From positions 21,363,934 through 21,423,933 of the forward strand of contig NC_045138.2 of assembly GCF_008831285.2 (NCBI RefSeq): a stretch of DNA of 60,000 bases, in the 5' to 3' direction. Numbering within the stretch: position 1 is the first letter of the stretch; every line of letters begins with the position of its first letter. The notes beneath the pieces were generated by a model. The model worked only from the letters and a program-made list of their open reading frames with translations. It ran no database searches and had not been told where the DNA came from. Position numbers and translations under genes: made by a program. Of this stretch, positions 12,961-25,259 are shown in pieces. Source of the stretch: Nymphaea colorata. Its lineage: Eukaryota; Streptophyta; Magnoliopsida; Nymphaeales; Nymphaeaceae.

Positions 12961-13676
12961 ATACTTATCATTTTACTAATTGTGAAAGATATATGCGTGC
13001 ATTTGTAGAAATTTAATAGTAGTTATGCCAATTTTTTCATGATTACATTTGTTGGTATGCTAATCACACTTAAAATCTTCCAGCCTCTTACAGCACATGG
13101 CAATCACACTTGCCCGATTCTCATGGAGTTTTCGAAGGCCGAAGGTGAATGAATAAAAAAATTAATTTGATCGTTTATGAAAAAATGAACACTTTTCTAA
13201 GTGGGTTTAAGCTTTCTGATGATGTTTTTCAAGTGAGTAGGGAGAGTATTTCATCTTACCACTTATCTTACTACTTAGGAAGAGTGTCGAACCTCTCATC
13301 CAACTTATTATCTCCATAAATACAGCTTTTAGTATCTCGAGTGTTGTTTCATGTCTTGTCGTACTCTTTTTTAAGCTCTCACCCTAAGAGTTGCATCAAC
13401 TCACACTAAACAACACGATGTTTTCGTAAGATAACATATGACATGCACGGCCATGTCCTACAGAAGTTGCCGGTTAGCTCTGTCGTTGAGTTCAAGAACG
13501 TACCCACAGCATTTACTGCTACAAAGTACCACAACGAATTTCTCTAAGAGCACCGAAGAAATGAGGAAACATGAAATATCTGCTACCATGTCCCGATAAA
13601 TTGCAAATGACTGCCATCTATGGCAACCATGGGTTAGTCGAGGTGCGAGAGGCTTCTTTCCGCATTCTTCGTCAGA
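12961..13676. other. Intergenic DNA, nothing recognised
   Basis: Short overlapping frames on both strands near 13458-13786 have no recognisable domain and partly overlap the element that follows. Confidence 0.45.
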
Positions 13677-13854
13677 CAGAGGCGGAGCTATATTGTAGCT
13701 TGTGTGGGCAATTGTCCGCACCAGTCCACAAAAGTTACTTTATTCATATATATAAACTTCAACAATTTTTAGTTTTTTATATATGAGCGCCCCTTATACT
13801 TTGAAATTTAAACTTACAGTGCCCCTCAACCAAAATTTTTTAGCTCCGCCACTG
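13677..13854. mobile_element. Family C inverted-repeat element, well-preserved ends
   Basis: Begins CAGAGGCGGAGCTA and ends TAGCTCCGCCACTG, 14-base terminal inverted repeats with one mismatch enclosing 178 bp of AT-rich non-coding DNA. The eight bases on each side agree at only five positions, so a target-site duplication is not convincing. Size and ends fit a MITE. Confidence 0.7.
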
Positions 13855-14513
13855 TGTTTAGAACGAAATAAATTGATTTAGCTTGGATAATTATGTCTTA
13901 GTCTGTTCCTCATGCCGATATCGTTGATTAATTGCTCAGTCAATAATAACATTTACTTGTTTTGTTAAATATCACATATATGTGGTTGTCATCTTACATA
14001 ATAATCTGTTGACCCCAAACATGAAAGCTCTAAGATGAATTATTTGAAAAAACATTTATGAGAAAAAAGCAATGTGTGTTTAAAGAATTCAAAAGCTTTT
14101 TTGCACTGATTCAAAAAATTTGGGAAAAATAAGATAGCCTCTGATATTTTCATAGATCAATGCTTTTCAATTTTTTTGGTACACCAAATTGCTAAATTCT
14201 CAATCAGTCAGTTGTAGTTTATATTGAATATGGTTGATGCATGGTTGACGGCCAAACACAGGCTGCTGGACAAAATAATGCCCCACTTACGTAAGAGAGG
14301 CATGCTCCTTATTATAAAGTAGCAACCTTTAATAATTCGCTCACATGGCAGATTACAAAAAGCTACACACACACATAATTTGTCCACACATGCTCATAAT
14401 TTATGAAGATGCAGATGTTAGATGATAACATTTGAAAAATTATGGCTAAAAAAATCTTTTTATTAACAACAGCTACACACACACACATATAATCTTTTTA
14501 TGGTGGATTTAAC

Positions 14514-14550
<37 letters not shown>

Positions 14551-16041
14551 CATCTAACTAGGGCCGTCCATCCAAAGCATTTCATGATTGAGAAAAAAAT
14601 GAACAGAAAAATGTGTAAACTAATACTAGATGACAAAAATACGTATCATTTTTTTTTCTTGGTTTTTCTCTCAACTATTCATTGGATTGAATGGTCCTAA
14701 CTAGATGGCGAGGTGACTCTAATAAACCAATACATGTACTGAAAAGAACATGTTCTTAAATGTACAAATCTTATTTTATAAAGATTCAAAATCATGATTG
14801 GAACTTTTCAGTTTATAAAATCTTATCTACATGCATAAAAAGTATCAGTTTTTCATTCGGAGGTTTATAAGTGTGGTTCTACAAAAAAAATGTGCTCACA
14901 ACTGGTGTACTTCAATATGAAACAATGCTTCTCTCTCTCTCTCTTTTCTCTTTTCAAAATTGGTAGGTATCAAACCCTTAGGTGTAAAACAGTCATGAGC
15001 GTGATTGAGAGAAAAAGCTATTGATTGATGCTCGATAACTAAAATATATCATATCTCTTTTGTTTTTGTTGATTTTCTCTTAGTCATCAATCTTAAAATG
15101 ATCAATGGTTAAGATAATTATGAATTTAACTCCTAAGATTCTGATAGCTACCAATTTCTCATATATACAATCACTTGCTTTTGAACAAAACTATATAATA
15201 CAAAAACAAATAAAATCGTTAAGTTCATAAATATATTAATAATAATAATGTTGAATTCAAATCCGGCCTACAAAGGTAGCAAAAATGAAACTTGGCTTCG
15301 GAGTGCTGCCGAAAGACATACTTGTCTTTATTGAATCGAGGGAAGGGAGGACGATGTTAACAACAACAGCAACTCTCTTTACTTGTGTAACTTGCATAAC
15401 TTTTTCTATAAGAATATAAATATCACTGACGGCAAATGATAACCATCATATCTTACTTGACGTATTGCGTTTGTCATTTTCTACCCCTCCATGATCCTTC
15501 CCCATCCTTGCAAAAGCAAAAAGTTTTTATTACCATTTACGCCGTCCCATTCTGACTTACTTTCTCAGCCTTTTTGCTTTTTCCCATGCTATATATATAT
15601 ATATATTCTCTCTCTTTCAACAAGTGATTAAAACGAAAGCAAAGAAGATTGGCTACAATAAATTATAACATTAGCGACACACAATTTGCGTCAAGGCTCA
15701 CTAGCTCAAAGAGTGTCACCAATGTCGTCGGTGAAGATCGCTTCGCTGCTTTGCCATCGACGATTTCAATTACGTCCCTAATACTAGCGACATTTTTACA
15801 TCACTGTCGCAAATAGTTTGCAACACCACTACATTGTGTGGAGCTTAACAAACTTAAAAGAAGTTTGAGCACATACATAAACTCTAAATCATGTACTTGG
15901 ATTATAAGACTAAAGTCTAAACCAGCTGCTAATATGATTAGCTGGTATACAAACTTTTTTCTCATTACTTGCAATGTAAGACGCCTAGTATATAAGTTGA
16001 ACTTGGCTCTCATACCAACTACTATTGTGCAAGTCAAACTA

Positions 16042-16044
<3 letters not shown>
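13855..16044. other. Intergenic DNA with microsatellites
   Basis: Holds (TA)n at 14517-14548, short CT runs near 14930 and a (TA) run near 15590. At 15665-15815, words such as TTAGCGACA, ACTAGCGACA and CTGTCGCAAATAG recur in both orientations, suggesting subterminal repeats of a decayed DNA transposon. No gene seen. Confidence 0.45.

Positions 16045-16122
<78 letters not shown>
16045..16122. repeat. (TA)39 microsatellite
   Basis: Uninterrupted TA dinucleotides over 78 bp. Length is likely variable and error-prone in assembly. Confidence 0.95.
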
Positions 16123-16123
<1 letters not shown>

Positions 16124-17758
16124 TTTAAGAAATATGTGAAAATGTCTGATGTAGGGGGCAAGGTACCTTATTGTACTTTCCTGCACCTAACGTAGGTTGA
16201 CTTGGGCTTGTGAGTACATGGAGCAAGTGAGAGGGCATCCAATGGAAACTGGGCCCGGCCAGATTAGTCGATGATGAACATTGTCCACAAGCCAGAACCA
16301 CCTGGCAGAGCCTATTCTGGCCTAATAAGATCCGGACAGTCACGAGAAGTGGCTTAATAGAGAGCATAAATATCATGCAACTTGAAGTATAGTGGGTGCA
16401 TCATTTCCAGGCACAAAAAGTAAGTCTGGTACTTGATTTCGGCCTTTTTGTTGGGTGGTAAGATGAAATATTCCTCCTCTTCACCCAGTATAAGACATGC
16501 CTTGACCATGACAATAGCACTTTGGTTGGGCGCCCAAACATTTTTTTAATTTTTTTTTTTGGGTTTCATTCAATTCATCGACTAGGTGATGTTGTAAAAA
16601 CATGTTCATGCGTATAACCATAGATTGGGGATACATTCATGGAATACTTTATCTGATAGGAAGTAGTGTTTCTATTACCGAACACCATATTAATTTTAAT
16701 TTAGTCTTGGCACTGTGAGGTTAGTATAGGATTTACAACTAAGGTGATAGAATATCGAGGTCCAAACTCTTCTAGATTCATTCTTGAGTTTTTTTTTTTT
16801 TTTTTTTGAGCACTTACAAAATGCAATATTTTGGTGACATAAAGATTTCACTAGATCTTGCTAATCCTTCCAAATGTTTGGAACAGAATTTTGCTAGACA
16901 GTAGGCATAACATGCATGGACATCATGTTATTCATAGCTATAGCACTAGGGCTCATAATATTCCACACAGTTACTTTCAATGCTTTGTTGCAGATTTCAC
17001 ATGGTTGGTAGCCATTGATTGCACTGAAATTGGCTTCTCTACAAAGGAACCTTTCTAGCAGCAACTTAGCATGCTTGGCTACAATTAGATTTTAAGAGCA
17101 TGTGTTCCACAGGGCGGCCGCGGATCATGGGTTATGTTCAACAAGTAATTATGCCTATGGTAATCAAAATTTCGTACTAAATTTTACGAGGGAAGCCGGC
17201 AGGGGCCATGTCCTTCAATTTTTTTTTTAATTGTATAGGTAATATTCAATAATTTTGAAAAAATGTATTTCGACCCCTGTCAAAATTTTAAAACTATAGT
17301 TTGACCTCCTTAATGAAAAATTTTCTTGTTCCAAGCCTGGTCTAATCTAACTTTGTGCTCATGTTAAATGAATGTTTCTAACAAACTAGAAATGTGAGAA
17401 CTATGGATTTAAAAGGGCCAACTGACATCCAAATCTATGGATCTCTAGTTAAAGAGAAAAAGTGTGACTTGAGATCCCTGACTTCAAAATGCAAGGATTG
17501 TGATGCATCTTTCAATTTATAAAATATTGAAGATCTTTGTTGAATTCAATTATTATAACTAATAGAATCTAAAGATCCTAAGATCTCACATCACACTAAA
17601 TCAAAGATCCAAGATAATACGTCTTATCACCCCTTAACTCATGGCAATGTACTGAATGAGAAGGGTCCACTCTAAGAAATTATTGGTACTCTTTTCAAAA
17701 TATAGCACATCAAGGCCTGACTGGGTATCATACCTTTTGTCATCTTTCAAGTGCACTT
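16123..17758. other. Intergenic DNA
   Basis: No supported gene. 17190-17342 carries a diverged family C-like block (GGCAGGGGCCATG ... CAAGCCTGG with AAAATTTTAAAAC inside). 17400-17600 is AT-rich with repeated ATGGATCT- and AAGATC-like words. Confidence 0.45.
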
Positions 17759-17774
17759 CTCTCTCTCTCTTTCT

Positions 17775-17834
<60 letters not shown>

Positions 17835-17836
17835 TT
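17759..17836. repeat. Interrupted (CT)n tract
   Basis: About 75 bp of CT repeats with a few T or C interruptions. It produces spurious Ser-Leu and Arg-Glu open frames on both strands. Confidence 0.95.
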
Positions 17837-20058
17837 CTTTTATAGATGCATACATAGAAGGATTTGTTCTTCTTGCCTTTGTACCCATAATCTTCTCCAG
17901 TGCAGAACTCCTTTTTGTTTATTATTTTGATAAAAATATTCAACCCAAAGTTTATTTAGTAAAGGCTAGTGGTCAACAAATGTCAATAGTAAATTCACCT
18001 ATTTGTTGCAAATAAAATGTGCAATGTTGAGTTTTGAAATAGAAAGTATGACAAAGAGAGAAAGGTCCAGCCTCCAGGCAGAGATGCATTTCCACTTTTC
18101 CCTACAAGTTCCTAAACAAAAGGCTTCTAGTCCTTTCTTTTTCGCTTTTCACACGTGAAAACTGCATACAAGTCGAGAGACTTAGTCGCACACCTAAGGT
18201 GGTAAAAACCCAGTTGATGAACTTTTAGTTAATCATTTATAGTCTAAAAGTAGATTCTATTGGGTTGGTGCATGGCAGCTATCAAGCAGTCTGTCACAGT
18301 TTGATTGTGATAAACGCGCTTTTACTATGTTTGGATGGAGGGAAAGGGAAGATTATTAAAGCATAGAATGTGATGAACAAAAAAAGAAGAAAACACCAAG
18401 TTGTTCTCTTTCATGTGATAGGAGCGTTGCTGTGAAAAATCATTTTGTGAAGTGAATCGGTTGGGCAGCCGATTAACTGAATTAGCTAATTTGTCGATTC
18501 ATTTGGATCAATTATGACTAGACCTGAGCATCGGGCAGGCCCGGCCCGAGACTTACCAAAAGGTTAAAAAATGGCACCTTCTTGTGGCTTGAGGTTGAGG
18601 TAAGGTTGGTAGGCCAGTTTTCATATGTCAAAAACATTAATCAACCCATAGATAAGTTGAAGTACAATGGGAGCGGCACAGAAAGCAGGTTTTGTATCTT
18701 ACGAAAACAATAAGTTGCGTGAAAGCTTCATCTCTTTGAGGCGTGAGTCTTCCTCCTTCTCACCTGAATAACACGCCATGCTTGGGACAACGAGTAATTT
18801 TTTGTACAATTTAAAACTGCATTTATTTTTTCTATTTTTTTAAAAAAATTAAGAACCTTTAAAGAGTTTTCCTTCATTAAAATCAAGTCACAGAAAAAGC
18901 ATTTTTTCGAAAAAATGCAATAAATTAAATGGTCGTTTAAAACTTAAAAAATATTTTTTTGAAAAAAATGTTAAAAACGAAAAAAACGCAAACCGCGATT
19001 GTGTTTTTAAGAATTTTTTGCACTTTTTTATTTTTTTTAGTTTTTTTAATGTCAAACAATTTTTTCGTTTTTTATTTTTTATTTATTACAAATCTACTTA
19101 TCTTTTGATGTCTGTGTTATTAGTTTTTCACTTATTTTATTTTTTTAATTGTTAGTTTTTTAAAATTTTTAAAAAAATTATTCATTTTTTTCAAGCTCGC
19201 TATGTTATACTTTAAAAAACCTAGCCACTTAAAATTCTAAAATGTTATTTGTAACTACGATTAAAATTCATTGAAAAGAAATATGAATTAATCAGCCGTT
19301 TTTTAAAATTTTTGTAGCCCCGACCAGTTTCGACGTGGATCGCATGAAAGGTGTAAAGGGCATTCAACAAAAACAAACGAGCCGTGAAAAACTCACAGCT
19401 CCAAGTTTCTACGGCAATTAAATGTGCCGCCATTAATGGCGGTGGAGCGGTGGTGCTCTTCTTCTGCCACACCCACGCGCCAGCCATTGATGTGAAGACG
19501 GTGGGTGAGTGTGCATGTGCTAATTAATGATGCGGAAGCAGGCAGGCATTCGATCGGACGCAGAATCAGAGAGAAGCGTTGTTCATCTTCCAAATCGCTT
19601 CCCAAAGTAAAGTAATCTTGGATGGTGTTCCTCGTGAAAGAAGAAAACAAAAAGGGTCATCATTTATGCTCAAACGGCGACCGTCCATCAAGCAATAAAC
19701 GGCAGGGATTTTAGAAGAAGTGATTGGCCTCCGAGTTTCTTGCACGAGGGAATCATGAAACGGAGAAACAGTAGCATGTTTCTTTAAAAGTAAGAAATCT
19801 TTGGGTGAATGGGATTGTTCATTAGTGAAATCATCGTCGTTGGAATTTTAACAACAGGTTTCTAATTTAATTCATGTGGATGTTAAGCTCGTTCGCCTCG
19901 CCTTAAAGTGGTAGGGCGCGAAATTGAAGTTGACAAATACAAAACTAACTACTATAGCTAATGTCGATGCAGCCATAAACACGGGAGGCAAAAGAGGAAT
20001 GAGGTCTAAGGATGAACCTGCTCACCCCAAAAAAAAGTTGGTTTATTGATCAGGTGAT
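17837..20058. other. Intergenic DNA
   Basis: 18520-18560 has GC-rich words (GGCAGGCCCGGCCCGAG) resembling 20080-20140. 18790-19240 is low-complexity A/T. 19427-19442 is a perfect 16-bp palindrome, CCGCCATTAATGGCGG, in a slightly GC-richer patch (19320-19700). No domain is recognisable in the minus-strand frames there. Confidence 0.45.
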
Positions 20059-20158
20059 ATTTAATTACTTCAAATCTAAGGGTGGGCATCGGACCGGTCT
20101 ATCGGACCCGGCCCAGGTTTTTCCTGGCCTAGGCCCATTCAAATATGAAACTGATGAG

Positions 20159-20630
20159 TAGGGGTGAACAACGAGTTGAGTTACTCGAGCTCGACTCTTT
20201 AAAGCTTGGTTTGTGAACGAGTTCGAGTCGAGTCATTTGCTTAACAAGTCGAGCTCGAGTTTATGGGTCGACTCGTTCAAATAATCGAGCTGAGTTCGAG
20301 CTCAATGTGTAATTGCTGAGTCGAGCTCGAGCCTTAATCGAGTTTGTCGAGCCTTAATCAAGTCGATATGTTCAAATGAGTTTACGAGTTTGCCGAACCT
20401 TAATCGAGTCGAGCTCAAGTTCAACATGCAACGATGAATAACAATTTTATTCAAACGAGTTTGTCGACCCTTAATCGAGTCGACCTCAAGCTCAACATGT
20501 AACTGCCATCGAGCTGCTTCCGTCGAGCTATTCTTAAGCTCAAATTAAATAGAGCTCAAGGTTTCATTAGTCGAGCGGAGCTCGAGCTGATTGAACTCGG
20601 GCTCCCCGACTCGGCTCGTGTTCACCGCTA
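20159..20630. mobile_element. hAT-like MITE of family B with 8-bp target-site duplication
   Basis: Begins TAGGGGTGAACAACGAG and ends CTCGTGTTCACCGCTA, forming terminal inverted repeats. It is flanked by CTGATGAG (20151-20158) and CTGACGAG (20631-20638), an 8-bp duplication with one mismatch, the size typical of hAT elements. The interior is full of GAGCTCGAG-like words and does not code for a transposase. Similar interiors lie at 12616-12960 and 36235-36672. An imperfect 21-base direct repeat lies outside (20059-20079 and 20641-20661). Confidence 0.75.
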
Positions 20631-20661
20631 CTGACGAGGCATTTAATCACTTCAAATCTAA

Positions 20662-21899
20662 AATTGAGGGTAAGGATCCAACAAGCTTTGGTTTTAACTT
20701 TATTAACTTCAAAAATGCTGGAAACAAGTATTATCAATCACTTAACAACTCTTTTATTTTTTTTTTTTATAAGTCTTCCAAAATTATCCATAGTTTTAAA
20801 TACAATAATAAACTTTTGTGGTGTTCCATTGATCGAAACACGGGGCTTGCCTTAAACTCATGGTCTTTGCCAGCTGCAAATTTTGGAAACCACGATCTTC
20901 ATAATTCACGGAGCGATTAACTTCCAAATCCATGAATCACGGGTTAGCAGAGGCGATCATTACAGATGCCAACGTCGTGACCTTGCGTCCTTTAAAGATT
21001 CAAGATACTCGCTAGAGATTTCGGAGTGGAAATTTCCAGATCTGAGATGAAATTTTTCATCTTCGATCAGAATTCAAAACTAAAAAAAGGTGAGGATTTC
21101 GCAGGCCGCGGTCACTTCCAGCGATTCGCCGCTTTCACCCCCATTAAGCAAACAAGTCAATTCCGGAATCTCCTTTCGGCACCCAGAGTCTCCTGGCCGT
21201 CAATTTGGATCATCACCCCAATAAAAGGAGGAACGAAATCCCGAAGCCAAAAAGATGGAGAAGATGTTTAATTTGCGCACGAAACATGTTTTCCTTTCTA
21301 ATGCCTTCGATCATATGCTTCACACAGTGTGTTTGAGATATGTGGATTGATGTAAAAGAGAAAGGAATAGGAGAGAAGGATAGAAAAAAAGAAGGCCATT
21401 GTTGCAGAAACGAATAAGTCCAGAAGAATCGAGCAATGAAAGGTAGAGAGAGAGAGAGAGAAAGGCCGTCCCCTTTTCTTGATGGTCGGTGGGAGCATCC
21501 GGTGGAGTGGGACCAAATGGCGCCTCCTTCCTCCTCCTCCTCCTCCTCTCTCCTTTTTGTTCTTTGGAGATTGGAACAGATCTTCACTGATAAGGAGAGG
21601 TCTTCGTTCCCGCTCCACTCGCTCAGCCTCCTTTAATTATTGTTAATCCATTATTGAGAGAGGGACAGAGAGACAGAGAGAGAGAGAGAGAGACGTCCAT
21701 TCCCATCTAAGCTTTAAGCATTATGTTAGAGATGATGTCCCCTTGGTTGGGCCAGCTGGTAAGAGTTGGTTGGGCCGGCGCGCCTCGTAGGAGGTGAGCG
21801 CTAGCCTCACTTCTCGTGGATGTTTTTGAGTGAGCGCGAGGTTGACAACCCACTACCGAGAAAAATACGCTCCAAAGCCTCCCCAGGTTCCAGGCCGTG
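20662..21899. other. Intergenic DNA with GA and CTC tracts
   Basis: Holds (GA)n at 21445-21463 and 21675-21692 and a CTCCTCCTC run near 21530-21550. Local frames of 60-125 codons are low-complexity translations on both strands. At 21749-21766, TTGGGCCAGCTGGTAAGA resembles an internal Pol III box A, but no matching box B is in place. Confidence 0.45.
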
Positions 21900-22064
21900 T
21901 TTGGACCTGGTTGGGATACGACATGCATGTCGACTAAAGTATTAGGTCGACTAAAATGTCGAGATCCAATTGTTTATAGTTCAGACGAGTAGCACTCACG
22001 AGAATCAAACCAACAACATGTCTTATATGTGACCATCTGTTCTATCAGCTATGCTACGACCATC
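21900..22064 (-). mobile_element. tRNA-derived SINE-like element
   Basis: On the minus strand TAGCATAGCTGATAGA (22056-22041) matches the Pol III box A pattern TRGCNNAGYNGG at all but one position. GGTTTGATTCTCG (about 22011-21999) matches box B (GGTTCGANTCC) about 30 bases further on, the normal tRNA spacing. A non-tRNA body continues towards 21900. The 3' end is not clear and no flanking duplication was found. Confidence 0.5.
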
Positions 22065-23863
22065 GAAGTAGCTTTGATGGATGTTGATTATTTTTCCAAG
22101 TCAAAGCAAATAGTCGTAGCACAGCTGGTCGAACACTGAGAAAAAAAAACTGCTCATACCAACTTCTCTGGTTTTTAAAGAAGAGTAGGGCTTATGGGAA
22201 TCGAACAGGAGATGTGCCACTTTATGGGCCTCGGGCTGTATGAGGATCGCTTTGTAGGTGTGGGTACAATTTGTTATTTTAATTGGGTTCTTTGAGTTTG
22301 GATAAGGTTTTATAAAGTTTAATACATACTATATGGTTAAACTATGACATTGACCTAAAAGGGCTGGGCTTGCCAAGGTGATTTATTGATCCTCTTATCA
22401 TGTTATTGGGATGTTCTCATTTTAAAATAGTGAAGAGAGTTTTCCAATGTGCTTACCTACCTCTTTTTATAAGCAAAGAGTAGGCAAACATACTTTTCCA
22501 TACATAGCCAATCATTGTATCATATATATATATATTCAATTAAGTATGAATATACCAACATGTTTGTTTAAGCATAAAACATGGTTTAATTGTTTTCATG
22601 GAAAAGATTGATTTTTATATTAGAAAATCACAAAAAATATTGTACAAAAGAAAATGGTCAATATCAAACAGACATAGCAATCTGGCCCAGAATCATAAAG
22701 CTGTCTGACCTGTTACCTTACCTAGAGGGTTGAAGTTTCCTGTAGGTTGTGTGAAGAGTTGAGGTCTTGAATTCCAGAATTTTACATGGGGCCTGACATT
22801 AGCATGCCAACACCACCTTGGGACTAGAGCTTTGTTTCTATTCACCTTGTCCCATTACAGGGAAGGAAAAAAGAAAAATAAACTTATGAAGAGATGGACT
22901 TAGTTTCTAATTGTTTATTTAACAAACTAAGTGTTTCATTTCGCATCAAAGCGTGTGGTAATCTCACAAAAAGTAGATCGGATATCAAACAAAGCAAGTC
23001 AATATCAACTATTTAAGACTTCGTCACGATAATAAAGAGTAATTGTTTGCCATTAGTAAACTTTTCATAAAGTAAATCTCTCTCTCTTTCTCTTTCTCTC
23101 TCCAAAAAATTAGTAAGCACCTTGGATGCTAGGCTGATGAAGAACCATCTTAGTCCTTCATATTTTTTACATAGAAAAAAAATGTGTAAACTAATACTAA
23201 ATAAAAGAAAAAAAGTCTTATAGTCTTTTTCTCTTTGTTTTTCTCTCAATCTTTGATATGAAAAATATCAATAATTGAAATTGTTCTTTATTCATATGTT
23301 GTTTAATTAATGATTTTTTTTAAAAAAAAAACCTCCTTTACTTCTTCCACTGCTGCCAGTAGCTGCCTCGGCTCAACCCATCACAGCGGAAGGGTGAGAG
23401 CAATTAGGGCTCCCCCATTGTCCTTCCGCCACATTCCCTCCACTCAATGTTGGTGGAGAGAAGTCCGAGTAAGAAGCCAAGTGGGAAGAAGAAAGAGTGA
23501 GAGAGTGAGAGCTGATCAAATGGGAATGCATAACAAAATTTGAGGACAAGAAGTCCCTTATATACAAGAACAAACTACTGCAAAAACAAAATAAAAGAAC
23601 AAAATATACAAGACAACAACACAATAAAACATAATAACAGGGATGAGAAGAGACTGGATAGACGAAGGGATAAAGTTACCCAATAGCAAATGAAAGACAG
23701 TGTCGTAGCCAAATAACAAAGTGAACATCCCTCAAAACAAAACGTGCCATAAAATCCAGCGATGAGGAGGTGCCCCTAAAGAGAAAGAGATGGATATGAA
23801 TCATCTGATACAAATTAGAGATGACACAAGGTTTGATGTTACTCAGTGCCCACTAAGTATGGA
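22065..23863. other. Intergenic DNA
   Basis: A perfect box A word (TAGCACAGCTGG, about 22114) on the plus strand and a box B word in the opposite orientation near 22198 suggest further SINE debris. Beyond that, AT-rich sequence with (CT) runs near 23080-23100 and no recognised gene. Confidence 0.4.
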
Positions 23864-23872
23864 GTCACTATT

Positions 23873-23954
<82 letters not shown>

Positions 23955-23989
23955 CTAGATGTCACTATTCAATATATAGACACCTAGAT
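23864..23989. repeat. Tandem duplication with (AT)n expanded in one copy
   Basis: The second copy, 23961-23989, is 29 bases: GTCACTATTCA, then ATATAT, then AGACACCTAGAT. The first copy, 23864-23960, has the same flanks but an (AT) run of about 75 bases (23875-23949) in place of six. Confidence 0.9.
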
Positions 23990-25259
23990 ACATGCGGGAC
24001 AATTTCAACCCTAACTCTTTTTCAAATTAGTAGCATAAATAATACAAGGAGGACAATATCCAAAGTAATACTAGATGACAACAATGCTCTATCATCCTTT
24101 TTTTCTCCTTGTTTATTTTTATAGAAAAAATCTAGGGCTAAAATTGTGACGTGTTTGCCTAGAATATATGTTTGGGTGGGACACGATTGCGTGAGGATAA
24201 GCAATAACGATAATGGCTTGATGTGTCCGCTTCTCCTCTTAATCATGCTTCTAACAAGTTGCGCACTTTTCCCAACCTATGCTCATTTATATCAAATTGT
24301 TTTCTAGTCTGAAGTGGCGCCTCCGAAGTTGAACTACATCACATAAATGGCTAATAATTCAAACGATTTGAATCTTATTCGAATTTGGCAATTTGCGGTG
24401 CACTTTTGAATGTCTGGTGGAGTTGGATAAGACTTTGAATCCTGAATTTTTTTTTCTTCAAGGTTGCCTTTTCCCTCGAGATGTTAGTTGAGAGTTTTAT
24501 AAGACCAAGAACACAAGATATAAAAGTCGTGTACCAATTTCATATATATAGAAAAGAGAATTATTTCTAGCATTTCTTTTCCGATGTTTGACGCATTGTG
24601 TACATCTTGACTTGTTTTTTTTTTTTTTTTTGTTTCTCACTCGTTCATCATATGCCGCGTTATTTCACCCTTCAACTTGAGTATCCGAATCACTTAGTAG
24701 CTGAGGTTCGATGCGCCACCAGCCGGCCTCGGTAGGGCTTAGTCCCCTAAGACCTATAATTTCACCTACCTTTCAACGACCGTGTTACATTGCAGACCTT
24801 CGATTCAAACACGGCCTAATGGAACAAACACATGTAATTGAAGTTGAGAGTTGTAAATGCGGGAAACAAGTCACTCGATTTCAAATCCATTTAGTCCCAT
24901 CTCATAAAAAAAAAATACGGATCCAATTACTAATGGGACCCAGCCATGACATGCAGCTCCAAGTCCAAATCAAATCTGAGTTCGAATTTGGCATCTCTTG
25001 ATTGGATCGAGATTCAGGTCCGACAATATAAAGGTACGGGGTTAGGTCGGATCCGGTGAAAGCTGGATCGGGTCGGAGTTCGGGCCACAAAACGAGGGCC
25101 TGCCGCGCCGGATGCACGTCCGGACACCGAAAATTAATAAATCCCGACAAAAAAGATGGCGCCCTTATTTATGGCCTTTATTTATTTATTTACTATTATT
25201 ATTATTTAAGTGAATATTTAGGAGCGGTTCGACTTCAACGTCTGGGAGAGAGGTGTGGC
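23990..25259. other. Intergenic DNA
   Basis: No gene supported. 24700-24830 and 25020-25150 are locally GC-richer, but their frames on both strands show no known domain. Confidence 0.45.

Noticed and set aside
17634-18015. Open frames on both strands rich in Arg-Glu or Ser-Leu
   Set aside because: They are translations of the CT/GA microsatellite at 17759-17836. The same applies near 10995, 21445, 31283, 33769, 40425 and 53707.
19427-19442. Perfect 16-bp palindrome as a regulatory operator
   Set aside because: A single palindrome with no nearby gene or second site. Worth noting but not a supportable regulatory call.
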